Assembly (NCBI GenBank): GCA_024138025.1 | Contig: JAMXBD010001033.1 | Location: 372,001-436,000, forward strand | Direction of reading: 5' to 3' | DNA length: 64,000 nt | From: Combretum micranthum | Taxonomy: Eukaryota; Streptophyta; Magnoliopsida; Myrtales; Combretaceae | Part shown: positions 23,931-35,059 of the stretch, piece by piece | Position numbering within the stretch: position 1 is the first letter of the stretch | Layout of the letters: each line of letters begins with the position of its first letter | Translations under genes and position numbers: made by a program | The notes under the pieces: model-generated | Seen by the model: the letters and a program-made list of their open reading frames with translations, nothing else | Database searches by the model: none | What the model was told of the DNA's origin: nothing

Positions 23931-26149
23931 TAAAGATTTCTTTTTCAACCAAAGCAAAGTCTCTTTGCCATAAATAGCCACAAAAAAATTAATTTTATAT
24001 TAAATTGACCACTTCAAAGGTTATGTACTAAATTGAATTTTTGTATAAAGTTTAAGTATTAAATTTGATATTTAAGACCTAAACCTGTTTTACCTTGAAA
24101 TGCAATTTAATCTGCACAAGTATCTATTTTTCTACAACATAAACAAGAAAACAAGAAATGTCAAATTTAGATCCTACATATCTATTGTTGGTTTTTAAAC
24201 TAGCCCATGTAGGATTCTTCCAATTCATCCTTTGTCAAAAACATTTTCTAACACTCTTTACAATTATGAAATTGTAAATGATTGAAGGGTCAATTTTTGC
24301 AACAATCCTTTATGAATGATCACTTTTACCAATTGCAATGCATCACAAATCGTAAGTTTTCACTAACTTATCAAAATGTAATTTAAGGAAATTCCATAGA
24401 GATGACTGCTAGAAATCTTCCTTCACTTTTCCTTGCCATGACACCAAGTACTATAACAGTTGAATTTAGTGACACCAACATATGGTACTTGCCTCTATGT
24501 TCAAAATGTACAATTTGCTGCAGATTTCGTAACTATGCCACAGTTTCCTAATAACAGCTTTAATTCAATTGATTAGCTTCGAAGGATCGAGGTAAGTGTT
24601 ATGTATAATCTACACCAAAAACAAACATTTGTGATTTGAAAAGAATGTACACTCAAATCCCTACATCTCCAAAAACCATTAATCACTTAATGTTAGTTTA
24701 GTTTTATCAATACTCTTTCCAAGCATCTCCTACCAATTGACAGTCTAAAGCAATGTAGTTATTATTAATCCTTACTCCATAGTGTGAGTAGTTAAAAAAA
24801 TTTGTTTATAGGAAATACTAAAATAAGATGGAGTGAAAGAAAAATGCATTAAACAATTTAATTTATAAAGGAAATTCATAAAAGTTTCTTTTGAGAATTT
24901 TTATAAGAGTTCATCTTTAACTCTAGATAAAGACAATATCATTCTTTTTCCTTAGTTCTCATATCCAAACTATGTGGGAATCTATTGATGGTGTTTTCAT
25001 TGCTTTAAACTTACAATGCCATTTTTGCTAACAGAATGGGTAGAAACAAAAGTAGTATGCCTAGGTGTGTTAGAATCAACAAAGGAAGTAAGAGAATACA
25101 TAAAACTAGTATAACCACACCTATAACTTGTACAAGAATGCATGTGACTATTTGAATAAAGTTATAATCATCTACAAGAAGCAATTGTTGAAGGTATAGA
25201 AGAAGAACAATCAAGTAATCAAAAAGAAGAAGGATGACACATAGAAAGATTTGGAGAATCAACAATTGTTGGAGAAAGAAAATTAATATGTCATTGTATA
25301 TTGTCTTAAAGAGAGTCATCAAGAATCAAACAATCTCAAGTTATGACGGCCAATATTCATTAACATCAATAAAGCCAACAATATCAAGTTACAAATGACA
25401 TTAGCAATTGTTGTAACAAAAATAGCTACGATGGATGCTATGTTGATGTTGTGATATGGGTTTCGTTCAGTCATAAAAAAATTTTTCCACTGAACTCAAT
25501 TCTATGTGACTTCTTTCATGAATCTTGCTAAGTTAATGAGTTTTTGTTTTTATTAGATAGAATCATTGAAGATTGTTTTCTATTTTTTTCCCTTGATTTT
25601 CCTAAGATTTTTGTTAAACTAGGAAGAAAATGCTACGATTTAGATTATGATATTTACAAAACTATTTAAACTGCTACAAAGTTAGTAAAATTAGTTAGGT
25701 GTGAGCAGTTAACAAGTTGTACATCATAGGAAAGAGTATAATTTAAATTGGGTAACATAAAAATATATCTAGTGATTCAATTCATAAATAAAAATTTATA
25801 GACGTTTCTTTTAAGAATCCTTAATGGATTTTTTCCTTGACTCTAACTAACTCATCTGTTCTCATAATGGAGTAATGTGAGAATCTACTATAATCTCCAT
25901 CTATTATTGGCTTCCACTTCCATAAGGAAAACTAATGTTGGTTTGTCTTTTCATACGACTTCTCTTGACAAGCTTTAACTATTAGGGGCCAATGTAGTTT
26001 TTACATGACATAGTTCGAGACAAAAAAAAATGCCATATAAGCATATTGATTTTATACTTAGTTAGAAATAACATATCTAACTGATATATTCTTAAATTAG
26101 CTAGTAATTATAACAAATATCTTTTATAAATAGTTCAAACTACTTGTAA
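23931..26149. other. Intergenic AT-rich sequence
   Basis: No gene found. The 103-residue open frame at 25011-25322 on the minus strand is almost entirely Leu/Ile/Val. It is antisense to an A/G-rich low-complexity stretch, so I do not call it. Confidence 0.5.
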
Positions 26150-26260
26150 CGATAAAAGAGATATAAGTATAAATAAAAGAAGAAAGGGAAGAGGGAAGAT
26201 TATGTCCCCTTGATATATCCATTACTTCATTAGGAGTTTACTGTACCTGAAACAATGGTC
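26150..26260. repeat. About 110-bp direct repeat, left copy
   Basis: It matches 28000-28110 ('aaataaaagaagaaaggga', then 'tcattaggagtttactgta'). The two copies bracket the LTR-like block at 26465-27953. They could be remnants of a larger flanking duplication or of another element's ends. Confidence 0.7.
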
Positions 26261-26464
26261 AGATCACACACGAACACTTGATCTGCAAAGAACGTTAACA
26301 CTCACATATACAAATAAACCAAAATCATTAATGTTAGTCATAGATTGAATATCACAAAAGTAGAGAGGCAAAAGAGAGAAGCATACTTGTTGAAACCCTA
26401 GTTTCAGAAGCATCAAAAGTAGTGGCTATGGTAAAAGTTTTGGGAGAAGTGTAGTATTTGCTAG

Positions 26465-27953
26465 TGATGTGCCCTAGGCCATATGGTTTTGATTATGAGT
26501 CATTTCCTTTTATCGAGGTTTATTACTGTCCTTTTTACCTTGATAAAATAATTCCATGAGTGAACTTGCTATTACTTATGTCATTGAAGTATGTGACTTT
26601 AATAGTAAAACCATAGAAGAAAAATAGCTTCATTCTAAATTATCCCTAATCGTTCATTATATGGAATAATAATAAATTAAGATTAGTATGTAGGCTGGAT
26701 GATGATCACGTTTTACTGATCATGGATATAAGATATCATCTCAGCACATAAATACATGTAAAAGTACATCGTATTGGAATAACCAATTATGAGAATACTA
26801 TATAGATCAATATGATAAGTATTTCTCATTGCAGTGTTATTTAAGTCCTTTGAACTGATGACACATGGATTCCTACATAGCAAGCTCCGTGTTTTAATTC
26901 AGTTCTTTGTCATCTTTGATCGAGTGATTGTAAGACTGTTCTTGGATATGGAATAAGCTATGTGGAGGAATGTGAGTGTTCGTGAAGGAATTTGTCCCTC
27001 TCATTTAATTGAGAGAGATATATTTTTGGGCCCCTTGTTGAGCAAGACTGAGAAATGCATGGCCGTGCTTAAATGAATTGATTAAGAGTTATCAATATCA
27101 TTTGTTTAAATCAGTCAAACTCTGGATTCAAGAAATAGGTGATTAATCAATATAAGTATGTATTGATCCACACCTTATGATTAATCATAAGATATCATGT
27201 GACAAAGGGATTGAATAACTGACTGTTAATAGGTAAAGTCGGATCACCGATCTTCACTTAATTTGGGTAGTCATAATGTCTTGTTAGAGACCAATTATGT
27301 CTTGTAGACCTTAAAAGGTATTTAAAGGCTACTGCCAACATTGAGTGTACCTACAGGCTCACACACAAAAGAACGAATAAAATATATTATGGGTTTATAA
27401 TTAAACCTATAGGAATTATTATATTTATTATTCTTAAATAGTTTAAGAATAATAAATGATTATGACATATAATTAATATTTAATGAAATAATGTATTTTG
27501 TTAAATACTAAATAAATATCTCATCATATTTATCTTCTAGGGTTTCCTTTAGGGTTTCCTATATGTCTATATATATATATATCTATAGACAGCCTTTTAG
27601 ATCAGACTCTTTGACGTCACATTAGACGGCAGAGAAATTCTGCAAACCTAAAAGAGAGAAAAGAAAGAAAAAATAATTCCAACATGAATTGGATTCGTGT
27701 TCTTGAGTGCTAGCACACAATCGTTCGCGTGTGGATACCGTAGAGGACGCTTGCAACATTGCAGCGTCTGTAGATTCGCATCAGGAGTTATACAAAATTC
27801 GAAAAGGAGGTTAGTTTTTCGAATTACATGTCTTTTATGTTATACATTTGTTAAATGCATGGATCCGCAAATTAGGAATTTAAGGTGCAAAATAAAATGA
27901 AAATAAAACGTTTTTCGCTGCACATCCTTGTTTTTATCGTTAAATTTCCAACA
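26465..27953 (+). mobile_element. Probable solo LTR (Copia-type), no TSD found
   Basis: The block starts TGATGTGCCCTAGGCC and ends TTTCCAACA. It has a probable promoter (TATA-like run 'tctatatatatatatatc' at about 27566). This is followed by a comparatively GC-rich leader ('gtgctagcacacaatcg', 'gtggataccgtagaggac') of the kind common in the R/U5 of large plant Copia LTRs. There is no pol on either side, hence solo. I could not match 5-bp duplications at the ends, so the boundaries are provisional. The 67-residue ORF at 27697 is part of this leader. Confidence 0.5.
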
Positions 27954-27999
27954 ATAAGTGGATTGAACCCAATAATAACCCAATAATTGGTACTCTCGT

Positions 28000-28110
28000 T
28001 TGTAATAGAAAAAGATATACAAGAACAAATAAAAGAAGAAAGGGAAAAGGGAAAATTATCCTCCCCATGACATATCTGATGATTCATTAGGAGTTTACTG
28101 TACTCAAAGC
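28000..28110. repeat. About 110-bp direct repeat, right copy
   Basis: Partner of 26150-26260; the same internal order of motifs with scattered substitutions. Confidence 0.7.
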
Positions 28111-28161
28111 CTAGTCTTTGATGGTACCAATTTATCAATTATTGTATCCTTGTAGCAAATT

Positions 28162-28520
28162 ATGGCTAGTCATTCTACCTCTAAGGCCAATCAAAGCTTC
28201 CTCAAACATGAACCTAAATCAATCCAACCTTCAAAAGATAGCTTTTTCTTTAGAGATCTTCAATAATCATGGCACTATGTATCTCCTTCTTTTCATCTTG
28301 CCCTCCATGCATCATGGATTGCAGCTCCAACAAATCCTTCCTTACACTTCTTAAGCATAATAGCAAGAGAGTTAGATGGAAATCTTATTGGAGTGAAAAA
28401 TTTATAGAAGTAGAAAAGAGAACTATAGCATTCGCCATTAGAGAAAGTAATATGTTAACCACACAAATAAATGAAAATACTACACTAATAGCTAATGATA
28501 CAATGATCCATGGTTCGTGA
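28162..28520 (+). pseudogene. Unrecognised possible coding remnant
   Basis: From ATG 28162 the frame reads MASHSTSKANQSFLK and onward, with one TAA at about 28264. It then continues in the same frame with 'SWHYVSPSFHLALHASWIA' up to 'ARELDGNLIGVKNL' near 28407. Composition is more protein-like than the surroundings (Trp, His, Ala, Pro), but I do not recognise a family. It could be an exon relic or part of an unidentified element. Low confidence that it was ever coding. Confidence 0.25.
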
Positions 28521-29635
28521 CTTTTTAAGTTTGAATTATGAGAAAGTGTCATCAACTTTTAACCATATTGAGAGCTTAAGTTTAAAAGATTTATAAAGTT
28601 TTAGTGCTTTTACAAATATTTTCTAATTTTACAAAAATATAAACATATATATATATATATATATATATAAAGTGATCTATTAGTATGTAACTTTTATTCT
28701 TATTATTGTTTAAATGGCATCATGTTAGTTGACTATCCTTTTTAATTATATTATAACTTAAAAGTTATTATATGTTATTATGTATAGGAACAAAATTATT
28801 GATTTCATTTCATATTCTAAGGTAAAATTATCTTTAATTGGAATTTTAGGTGCTAGTTTTAAGTTAGAAGAACCTACAATTTCAAAAGAACTTTTATTTT
28901 TAAGATATCAAAATTGTGAGGCTGCATCTTGATAGTCTTGTTCTTCAAAAAGAAATTGCCTCTCCTCACTATTATAGGCAAAGGAACTCACTACTTTATT
29001 AAATGGAAGCATGCTTCTAAAAGCATTCTCAAACAATCAAGTTACACTTACCTAACCAATGATCTTATAACCTGGTGGCATCAGTCATAGTCTTTCAAAT
29101 GTGAGAGGTACTAGATTTGAATCCCTCATTCTCATTGTAATCATCGAAAGAAATTGCACTTACTTAAAACTAGCAAGGTTAGGGTGCTAACCTGGATAAA
29201 CAAGAGGAAGTTTCCTATGTTAAGCAAACCTAGTTTCCTAATAAGGATAAGGTACATGACTATGTAAGCCCAACTCTACCAACTATGGAGTTAAGTTCAC
29301 GTTTCCTTCTCTTACTAAATTTTACTATTACATATTTTTTACTCAATTATTGACTTAAATATGGAAGTAGTCACACCAAGCATACTCGACACCCACCTAT
29401 AAGCCTAGGGAACTCTTATCTCAAAAACCTACTAAACTTGGAGTAGAGTGGATTATAGTTCCAAGGGAATCAAATTATACTGACTAGAATTGCTTGGAAT
29501 ACATTCTAATTTAACTTTCTTTAATTCAAATTCCTTGATCTTAAACCTAATACTAACATGTAATAATTAGATTTTATCGAGCTCATAGTTGTTATAAGTG
29601 TCCTGAGAGAAGAGAAAGGAAAGGAAAGCTAGATA
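28521..29635. other. Intergenic sequence with TA microsatellite
   Basis: Contains (TA)n at 28645-28669. No gene or element ends recognised before the hAT-type element at 29636. Confidence 0.5.
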
Positions 29636-30555
29636 TAGGGGTGCAATCGGGTGGGTTGTTATCATCCCACCCACCTAACTTGTTAAAAACCCTATAGGGT
29701 TATGGGACATGTTTAGGAAAAATTTTATGACCCTATAGGGTTACAAGCCATAGTTAGATATAGAGTAGAGAAGGAAAATTTTTCCTAAACTATTATCATA
29801 ACTTATGATGACCTTAGGGTTGACCTGACCTGCTAAAATTAATAATATATAAAATAATGAAATGGGAACAAATAAACATGAGAGATTTTGACTCTTCTTA
29901 AATATATATCACGTCCATCATCATCACACACAATAATCTTTCTTTTATTAAACAAAAATATTTACACATTATTATCGCAATTGAACTCGGAAATTAAATT
30001 GAATAATTATTATTGTATTTAAAAAATAACAAATATAGGTCCTAAGCATGGTTAGGTTTGTTAGATAGTACAAAACGTGGATTTTCAAAAAATTTACATC
30101 TTATAGAAATTAATTTTCTACCCGAGATTTATCATAAATTAATCATGGTTAGAAGTTGGAAGAAATTCAAATACTAATAATCATCAAACCTTGAAGATAT
30201 TCAAATTACACAAATATTTGTAATGATCAATATTTTAATGGATAATAGCTATGCATGTGTTATAAACTTATTGAAAGATTATTGTAAAAGTAGACATATA
30301 CATAAAATCTAATTGTTTGTTTTTTCTTTTTCCTAATTTTTTCAATGATGTATAAAAGAAAAATTTTAAAAAGAAAAAAAAATAATTGGGTTAACAAGGT
30401 AAAGAAAGTCAAGACGGAAACCTTATAGGAATGGGTTTGTATATTGGGAAAAAACCCCATAGGGTCGCAGGTCAAGTTTGGGCAACTCTATAGGGAACCA
30501 TGATAGGTTTGGGTCTAATATGATCCACCTCAAACCCACTCTGATTGCATTCCTA
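29636..30555. mobile_element. Non-autonomous hAT-type element, 8-bp TSD gctagata
   Basis: The inverted ends TAGGGGTGCAATCGGGTGGG and (reverse complement) TAGGAATGCAATCAGAGTGG are flanked by a perfect 8-bp TSD gctagata at 29628-29635 and 30556-30563. The interior has several 'accctatagggtt' palindromes near both ends, as in other hAT subterminal regions, and no transposase. Confidence 0.93.
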
Positions 30556-30762
30556 GCTAGATATAAAGTAGAGAAGGAAAATAAAGTATAAACATATGAA
30601 AGGCCATTACCCAAAAGGAAACAAGTCTAATGATGAAATCCTATGGGAAATTAGAAATGGAGTTCAAATAGATGATAAATGATAAGGACAATAATATAAT
30701 TTAAAGAAATGATAGTAATAATGGATAGTTATAATAAATAATAAATAATAATTCCTAAGTCT

Positions 30763-31216
30763 TGACATAGTGAGTTAGCGTAAACAAACAAGAACACTTA
30801 CTAAGTACTCTATCACATAATAATTACTCGGATGCAATCACAGAGAAAACTCTCTCAATTTAGGGTTTCAAAGTATATGAAATATTCTTCCAAGAAAGAC
30901 AAGTCTAAAGGATATTTATACTATTACATGGAAAACCTAAAAAGACAAGCAATAAATCAATCGTGTATCATAAGTTGACAATATAGGCTAACAATAAAAG
31001 TTGGCGGTCTATAATTAATGCTACGATTTTAAAACTTGAAAGATGAAATTGTCAGCAATGTAGGCCAACTTCAAGGCTGGTGATGTATAATTCAAAGTTG
31101 GTAGTATATATTTAAAGGCTGGTGACGTAAGTCAAGGTGGGTTAGTGCTCTTCCTCCTCTACTTCTTGGATGACTCTCTCTTGTTCAAATATGTGTTTGC
31201 TATGCCATCTGCATCA
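30763..31216 (-). repeat. 3' LTR of the Gypsy-CCD1 element
   Basis: It aligns with 35060-35475 ('gagaaaactctctcaattt', 'ttcttccaagaaagacaag', 'ctctcttgttcaaatatgtg'). On the plus strand it starts TG and ends CATCA. A purine tract on the minus strand (plus ttctctcccacc, 31217-31228) abuts it. Confidence 0.9.
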
Positions 31217-31526
31217 TTCTCTCCCACCTGAGAAGAACTCAACCCCGAGTTCTCTTCTAGATATAATGGTGTATCGTCGGGATAGAAAGGAAATATATCA
31301 ACCACATTAAATGTCTTTGAAATGCCCATATTATTGGGCAGTCCAACCACATAGACATTTTCATTGATCTTTTGCAAAATCTGGTATGGCCATACTTCTT
31401 GAGCTACAGCTTACTGTACTTCCCAACTAGAAACCTCTCCCTCCATAGGAACACCATCACCTAATCACCTTCTGAGAACAATTGGTTCCTATAATGCTAA
31501 TCTACTGCTGCATTGCACTTTACATT
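31217..31526 (-). pseudogene. Gypsy integrase C-terminal tail
   Basis: Minus-strand translation gives, after the CCD1 part, '[19 protein letters not shown]' and then 'VMVFLWRERFLVGKYSKL'. This is the family's C-terminal integrase region (typically A-D-K-H-R-R then VGD-x-VMVFLR-x-ERFP). After a 1-nt deletion near 31390 it continues 'YQILQKINENVYVVGLP' and 'MGISKTFNVVDIFPFYPDD'. It ends with an acidic tail just before the PPT. The 72-residue frame at 31159-31377 is the intact end piece. Confidence 0.88.
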
Positions 31527-32400
31527 TCCATTGACCATGTCCAAATCTGGGTTCTCAAGCTGACAACTGATGAGAACAACTTCATCTCCATCCTCCCAAG
31601 CATTGGTATTGTGAAATATGAAGCAATTTGGAAGCTTAAACCAATTAATTTGATGCTCATCCTTTGCATATCTTGGAAGTATACCAAAACGATCTTGTTT
31701 AGTTGCATCAAATGTTTAAATTAGCTTCTTATCTTTAATCATTTCCTTGGGTATGAAATACAGAGGCAGATCCATAAATATGGCATACTTCTCGGTGATA
31801 GCAAAATCATGCATCATGACAAACTTTGGTATAGTAATAGGTACTAGATCATGCATGAACCCATCCTTTGAGATAACCTGGCAAATCACATATGGTGGCT
31901 TCACCGAATAATCAAAAGTGAACATCTCACTGGTTTTTGGATCAACTTTAGGATGAGCAGTGAAAGAATGTGAGAGTCTCTTATCATAATCTAGCATCCC
32001 AAGAGCTTGCAAATCTTCATCTTCTAAAACCTTGAGAACATAAGGTTTATCACCCTCGTGAAGTGCTATAAGTTTTCCATGATGATAAATGAAAGCATTA
32101 TTTCCAATTCCATGCCCATATAAGTCATCAATTACTTTCATTTTTGCCCTTAGCATTTGCATACGGACCATTAGTAGACTAAAGAGTCCTTCAAGACCTC
32201 CAATCGTCATAAATTTAGGACCTCCATACTGCTCCTCCTATTTAAGGCGTGATGTTTTAACATAGCGGGAAACATATGTTGGTTTCCCATCTTTTAGCTT
32301 TAGACCATGGACTATGCCATCTTCATCAAACCAATGATATCCAGAAGCAAGTGAAAACTCGGAATTGGGACCAACCCACACAAATTCTCCATTTAAATAT
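31527..32400 (-). pseudogene. CCD1: Carotenoid cleavage dioxygenase 1 fragment, intron-free, captured in a Gypsy element
   Basis: The minus-strand frame reads [20 protein letters not shown], then [18 protein letters not shown] and onward to NPDLDMVNG. It closely follows plant CCD1 (carotenoid 9,10(9',10') cleavage dioxygenase, cytosolic, makes ionones from carotenoids/apocarotenoids). About 290 of some 540 residues are present. Three of the four iron-ligand histidines are visible: [18 protein letters not shown] and [10 protein letters not shown]. The N-terminus and the C-terminal fourth His are absent. Two in-frame stops occur (TAG at RLK*EEQ, about 32250; TAA at 31716-31718) but no frameshift. 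Plant CCD1 genes have many introns; none is present, pointing to an mRNA origin. Not functional as a dioxygenase. Confidence 0.92.
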
Positions 32401-32640
32401 TCTTGATTCAGCATAAAAGTGCTTCACGTGTTGTAGAGACCAAATGGCATGACTAGCCATTCATACAACCCCTCCTTTGTCTTGACCGCTATTTTCCACT
32501 CATTCTCAGGCTTGATTCTGATATGATGGTAGCCAATCCTTAGTTCAACTTTGGAAAACACATCCACCCTACTCAACCTCCCCACTAATTTATCTTCTTT
32601 CCACTTAACAATAACTTTCGTATCTTCTAAGCAATCTTAG
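32401..32640 (-). pseudogene. Gypsy reverse-transcriptase fragment
   Basis: The minus-strand frame gives 'VDVFSKVELRIGYHHIRIKP', 'EWKIAVKTKEGLYEWLVMPF', then GLYNT*STFMLNQ. It corresponds to the RT region between the 'D-L-x-S-G-Y-H-Q-I-R' and 'MPFGL-x-N-A-P-S-T-F-M' boxes; the catalytic YxDD part is gone. STFM is followed in frame by NQ and then the CCD1 sequence. Confidence 0.9.
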
Positions 32641-32839
32641 TCTTCACAATAAAAATTTTCTAGAACTTTCACCCCCATAACACCTATTGCCATCAAAACG
32701 ACTACTCTTTTCTTGCAACATCAACTCCACTTTGATGGTTGTGTTCTTAGCTTCATTCAAATTGCATAGATAATGGAAAAAAATCTTTGCCAATTGTAGT
32801 TTAAAATTTGTAAAACTCTTTCTCAAAATACTATGAAGG
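32641..32839 (-). pseudogene. Probable Gypsy gag C-terminal fragment
   Basis: The minus-strand frame contains 'LNEAKNTTIKVELMLQEKSS' followed by RFDGNR. This resembles the end of plant Gypsy gag (pattern 'xAyxxALxvExxL' followed by Arg-rich residues). It is joined almost directly to RT, so protease and the RT N-terminus are deleted. Assignment is by resemblance and position only. Confidence 0.45.
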
Positions 32840-34110
32840 ACAATGGGCAACGAACCTATCGAATCGTAATATAGCGTTTAGATTGAGGTCGTCCACGAGG
32901 AAGAATAAGTACTAGTAATCAATTTAACTCTACTATTTAGCAAGAAGATTGAGTAAAAGATCAATTAATACTAACTACTATTACGAGAACTATGAATTAC
33001 AGCGGATTAGGAAACACAAGCACAAGAACATAAGTGAGATTTAGAAATCAAGTAATAAAGCGATCTAGATCTTGTTCTTCAATTAACTTCATCATGTGAA
33101 TCATAGAATACTAAAGATAAACCTAATTGATTTCTTATACCATTGAGTTTGTTATACAAGTTAATAATTTTCTCAAATATATCAACTTATCTAATCTTAG
33201 ATCGATTAATTAGGATCTCTCCTTAACTAATTTCAATCTAAAATCGCATGAAGTTCACAAACTCAAGAAAACAGAGGAATATGAAAGATTCTTGCAACCT
33301 ATCTCTAGGATCACAATCAAATCTCATCTAATTGCATAGATCTATTCATAAAAGCGATTTCTCAATCACTTAGATGAAATCAGATATAAACTTGTACTTT
33401 GGATGAACAAATCGAAGAAAAACGATGAAGAACCTGCAATTAAAATATAAGAACATCAACAGGAAATCATTAAGATCGGATCCTCAACACATGATGAAAT
33501 TAAAATCCGAACTCGAACTGGATCTACAAATTACTCCACCATTGAGATGATAGAGTTAGATCTATGAATCCAGATGAATCTCTACTTGAATTCTTCGTAA
33601 CTAGTTTTCCCGTAAAAAGTCTCTCTCAAAAACAGAGGAAAAGGATGTATGTAATTGTCTATTTCTGAACATAACTAACTTTCTCTCTCCTCTCAAGCAT
33701 ATATAAATGGGTCCAAGACAGAAAGAAAAGAAAAAACAACAAAGAGAAGAATTTGCTGCTATAAACAGGGGTACAATTGGCCCCATTTGCTCACTTGTTG
33801 CATCTGCTGTCCTCAAAACTGAAGCAAACACCCTTGCAAACAGCGCTGTTGCGGCTACTGGCCAAATCCTGAGCATCCTGATTCTAAACACCCCTCCAAA
33901 CGGGGCCGTTTGGGTGGTTGTTTGCTTTTCTGATTTGTTCTTAAATGTGTTGTTTAGCTCCAAAGTTATTGAATTTGAAATATTTCTTTGTAGAGAGCCT
34001 AAAATTGACAAATTAAGCATTAAGAACCATTTTTAGATGATTTTTACTTAAAAAAGCAAATAAATGAGCCCAAAATCATCTTAGAAATGAGGGTGTTATA
34101 TCACTTATCA
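32840..34110 (-). mobile_element. LTR-like block (Tat/Ogre-like) nested in gag; TSD not found
   Basis: On the minus strand it starts TGATAAGTGATATAACACCC, a start shared by many plant Tat-lineage LTRs. It has a TATA-like 'catttatatatgcttgag' (about 33705) about 400 bases in. It ends near 'acgattcgataggttcg', the usual leader end of this type. No coding homology. The ORFs at 33601-34020 and 33707-34036 overlap on opposite strands in this leader and look like chance. Boundaries are approximate. It interrupts gag of the host element, so it is younger. Confidence 0.5.
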
Positions 34111-35045
34111 ATAAAGCATGAACTCCAATTCTAATTTTATCACAGGTTTGTGGCTTCAACTCCTCCAAGACTTCTCTCTCACTAACAACTTGTTCTATAA
34201 CTTTAATATCACAATTTTATCCATAGTTATAGAAACTCCTTCTTTCTCATTCACATCCATAGTGACATGGACCTGAGCAACCTTGGAAGTCTCTTGTTGT
34301 TCTATAGATTTTTTAATTTCACCGTCTACCTCTTTCAAATCATTACTTTGCGCCAACGTTATAAACTCTACAGTATATTAATGTATCAATTTCTTTTCTT
34401 GATGATATCTTTGGTCCTATTGAAACATGATCTCTTCATAATCAAGATGAAGAATTCATCTTCCAATAATTGCTATATCCTATACTATGTTCTAACAAGT
34501 GCTTTTTTTTTTCATGACTTCTCTTTTTTTGCAATCTCTCCTACCATGTAGAAGCGCCCCCTTTCAATCTATAAGCCACCAATCTCACCCTTTTCCGTTC
34601 AAGAATCTTTATATATTCAAAGGTCCGCTCAATCTCAGCAATCTAACCATATGCCTTACCTCTTCCATATTTGCCGCCAATGCCTCATTTTCGTGGTTGT
34701 TCTTTCTCTAACAACTTATCTTCCTCCTCATAATCATCTTCATAAACATGTAATCCATGACTTGCAGTAACAAGTCTGACAATAGGATTGCTGTAGGCAT
34801 ACTTTGCCCTTTGTCACATCCTGTAACCGCTCATGTTCTTGTTAGCATTGGATCCTATCGCATCGCAATGCTCAATTAGGTCATCAAAGAGCTGTTCGAA
34901 ACGCCAGAATCTTTGATCCATGTTATCCAACACCGCCCTTTGACCTCGTGACTGGGTTCGTAGGGCTTCCACATCCCGAACAATGTTTAGGACATGACTG
35001 CCTCCTAAGTTGTCGTCTCCTGACATCTCCATAGAAACTTTTCCA
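34111..35045 (-). pseudogene. Gypsy gag N-terminal part
   Basis: From ATG at 35032 (minus) the frame reads MEMSGDDNLGG, then 'RDVEALRTQSRGQRAVLDNM' and 'RFWRFEQLFDDL'. This is the coiled N-terminal start of plant Gypsy gag. Around 34440-34700 it continues with sequence matching the gag piece of the neighbouring derivative at 38466-38666 ('TWFRMNLLMEDEFLP' there). Stops and frameshifts are present. Confidence 0.65.
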
Positions 35046-35056
35046 CTCTGATACCA
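35046..35056 (-). promoter_or_regulatory. Primer-binding site (tRNA-iMet), exact
   Basis: The minus strand reads TGGTATCAGAG, three bases inside the 5' LTR end. It is the canonical plant sequence with no substitution. Confidence 0.9.
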
Positions 35057-35059
35057 CTC

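Noticed and set aside
25011..25322. 103-residue minus-strand ORF
   Set aside because: Almost only Leu, Ile, Val and Tyr; antisense to an A/G-rich low-complexity stretch; no motif.
27697..27900. 67-residue ORF with Cys/Arg residues
   Set aside because: It falls in the R/U5-like leader of the LTR-like block; no protein family resemblance.
31716..32210. A working CCD1 gene (long open frame of 164 codons)
   Set aside because: The frame is bounded by in-frame stops within the CCD1 homology, lacks the N-terminus and the fourth iron-binding His, and lies inside a retroelement. It is a fragment.
33601..34036. Overlapping ORFs of 139 (-) and 109 (+) residues
   Set aside because: They lie on opposite strands of one LTR leader region, without homology. 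Explained by locally higher GC and lack of stops.
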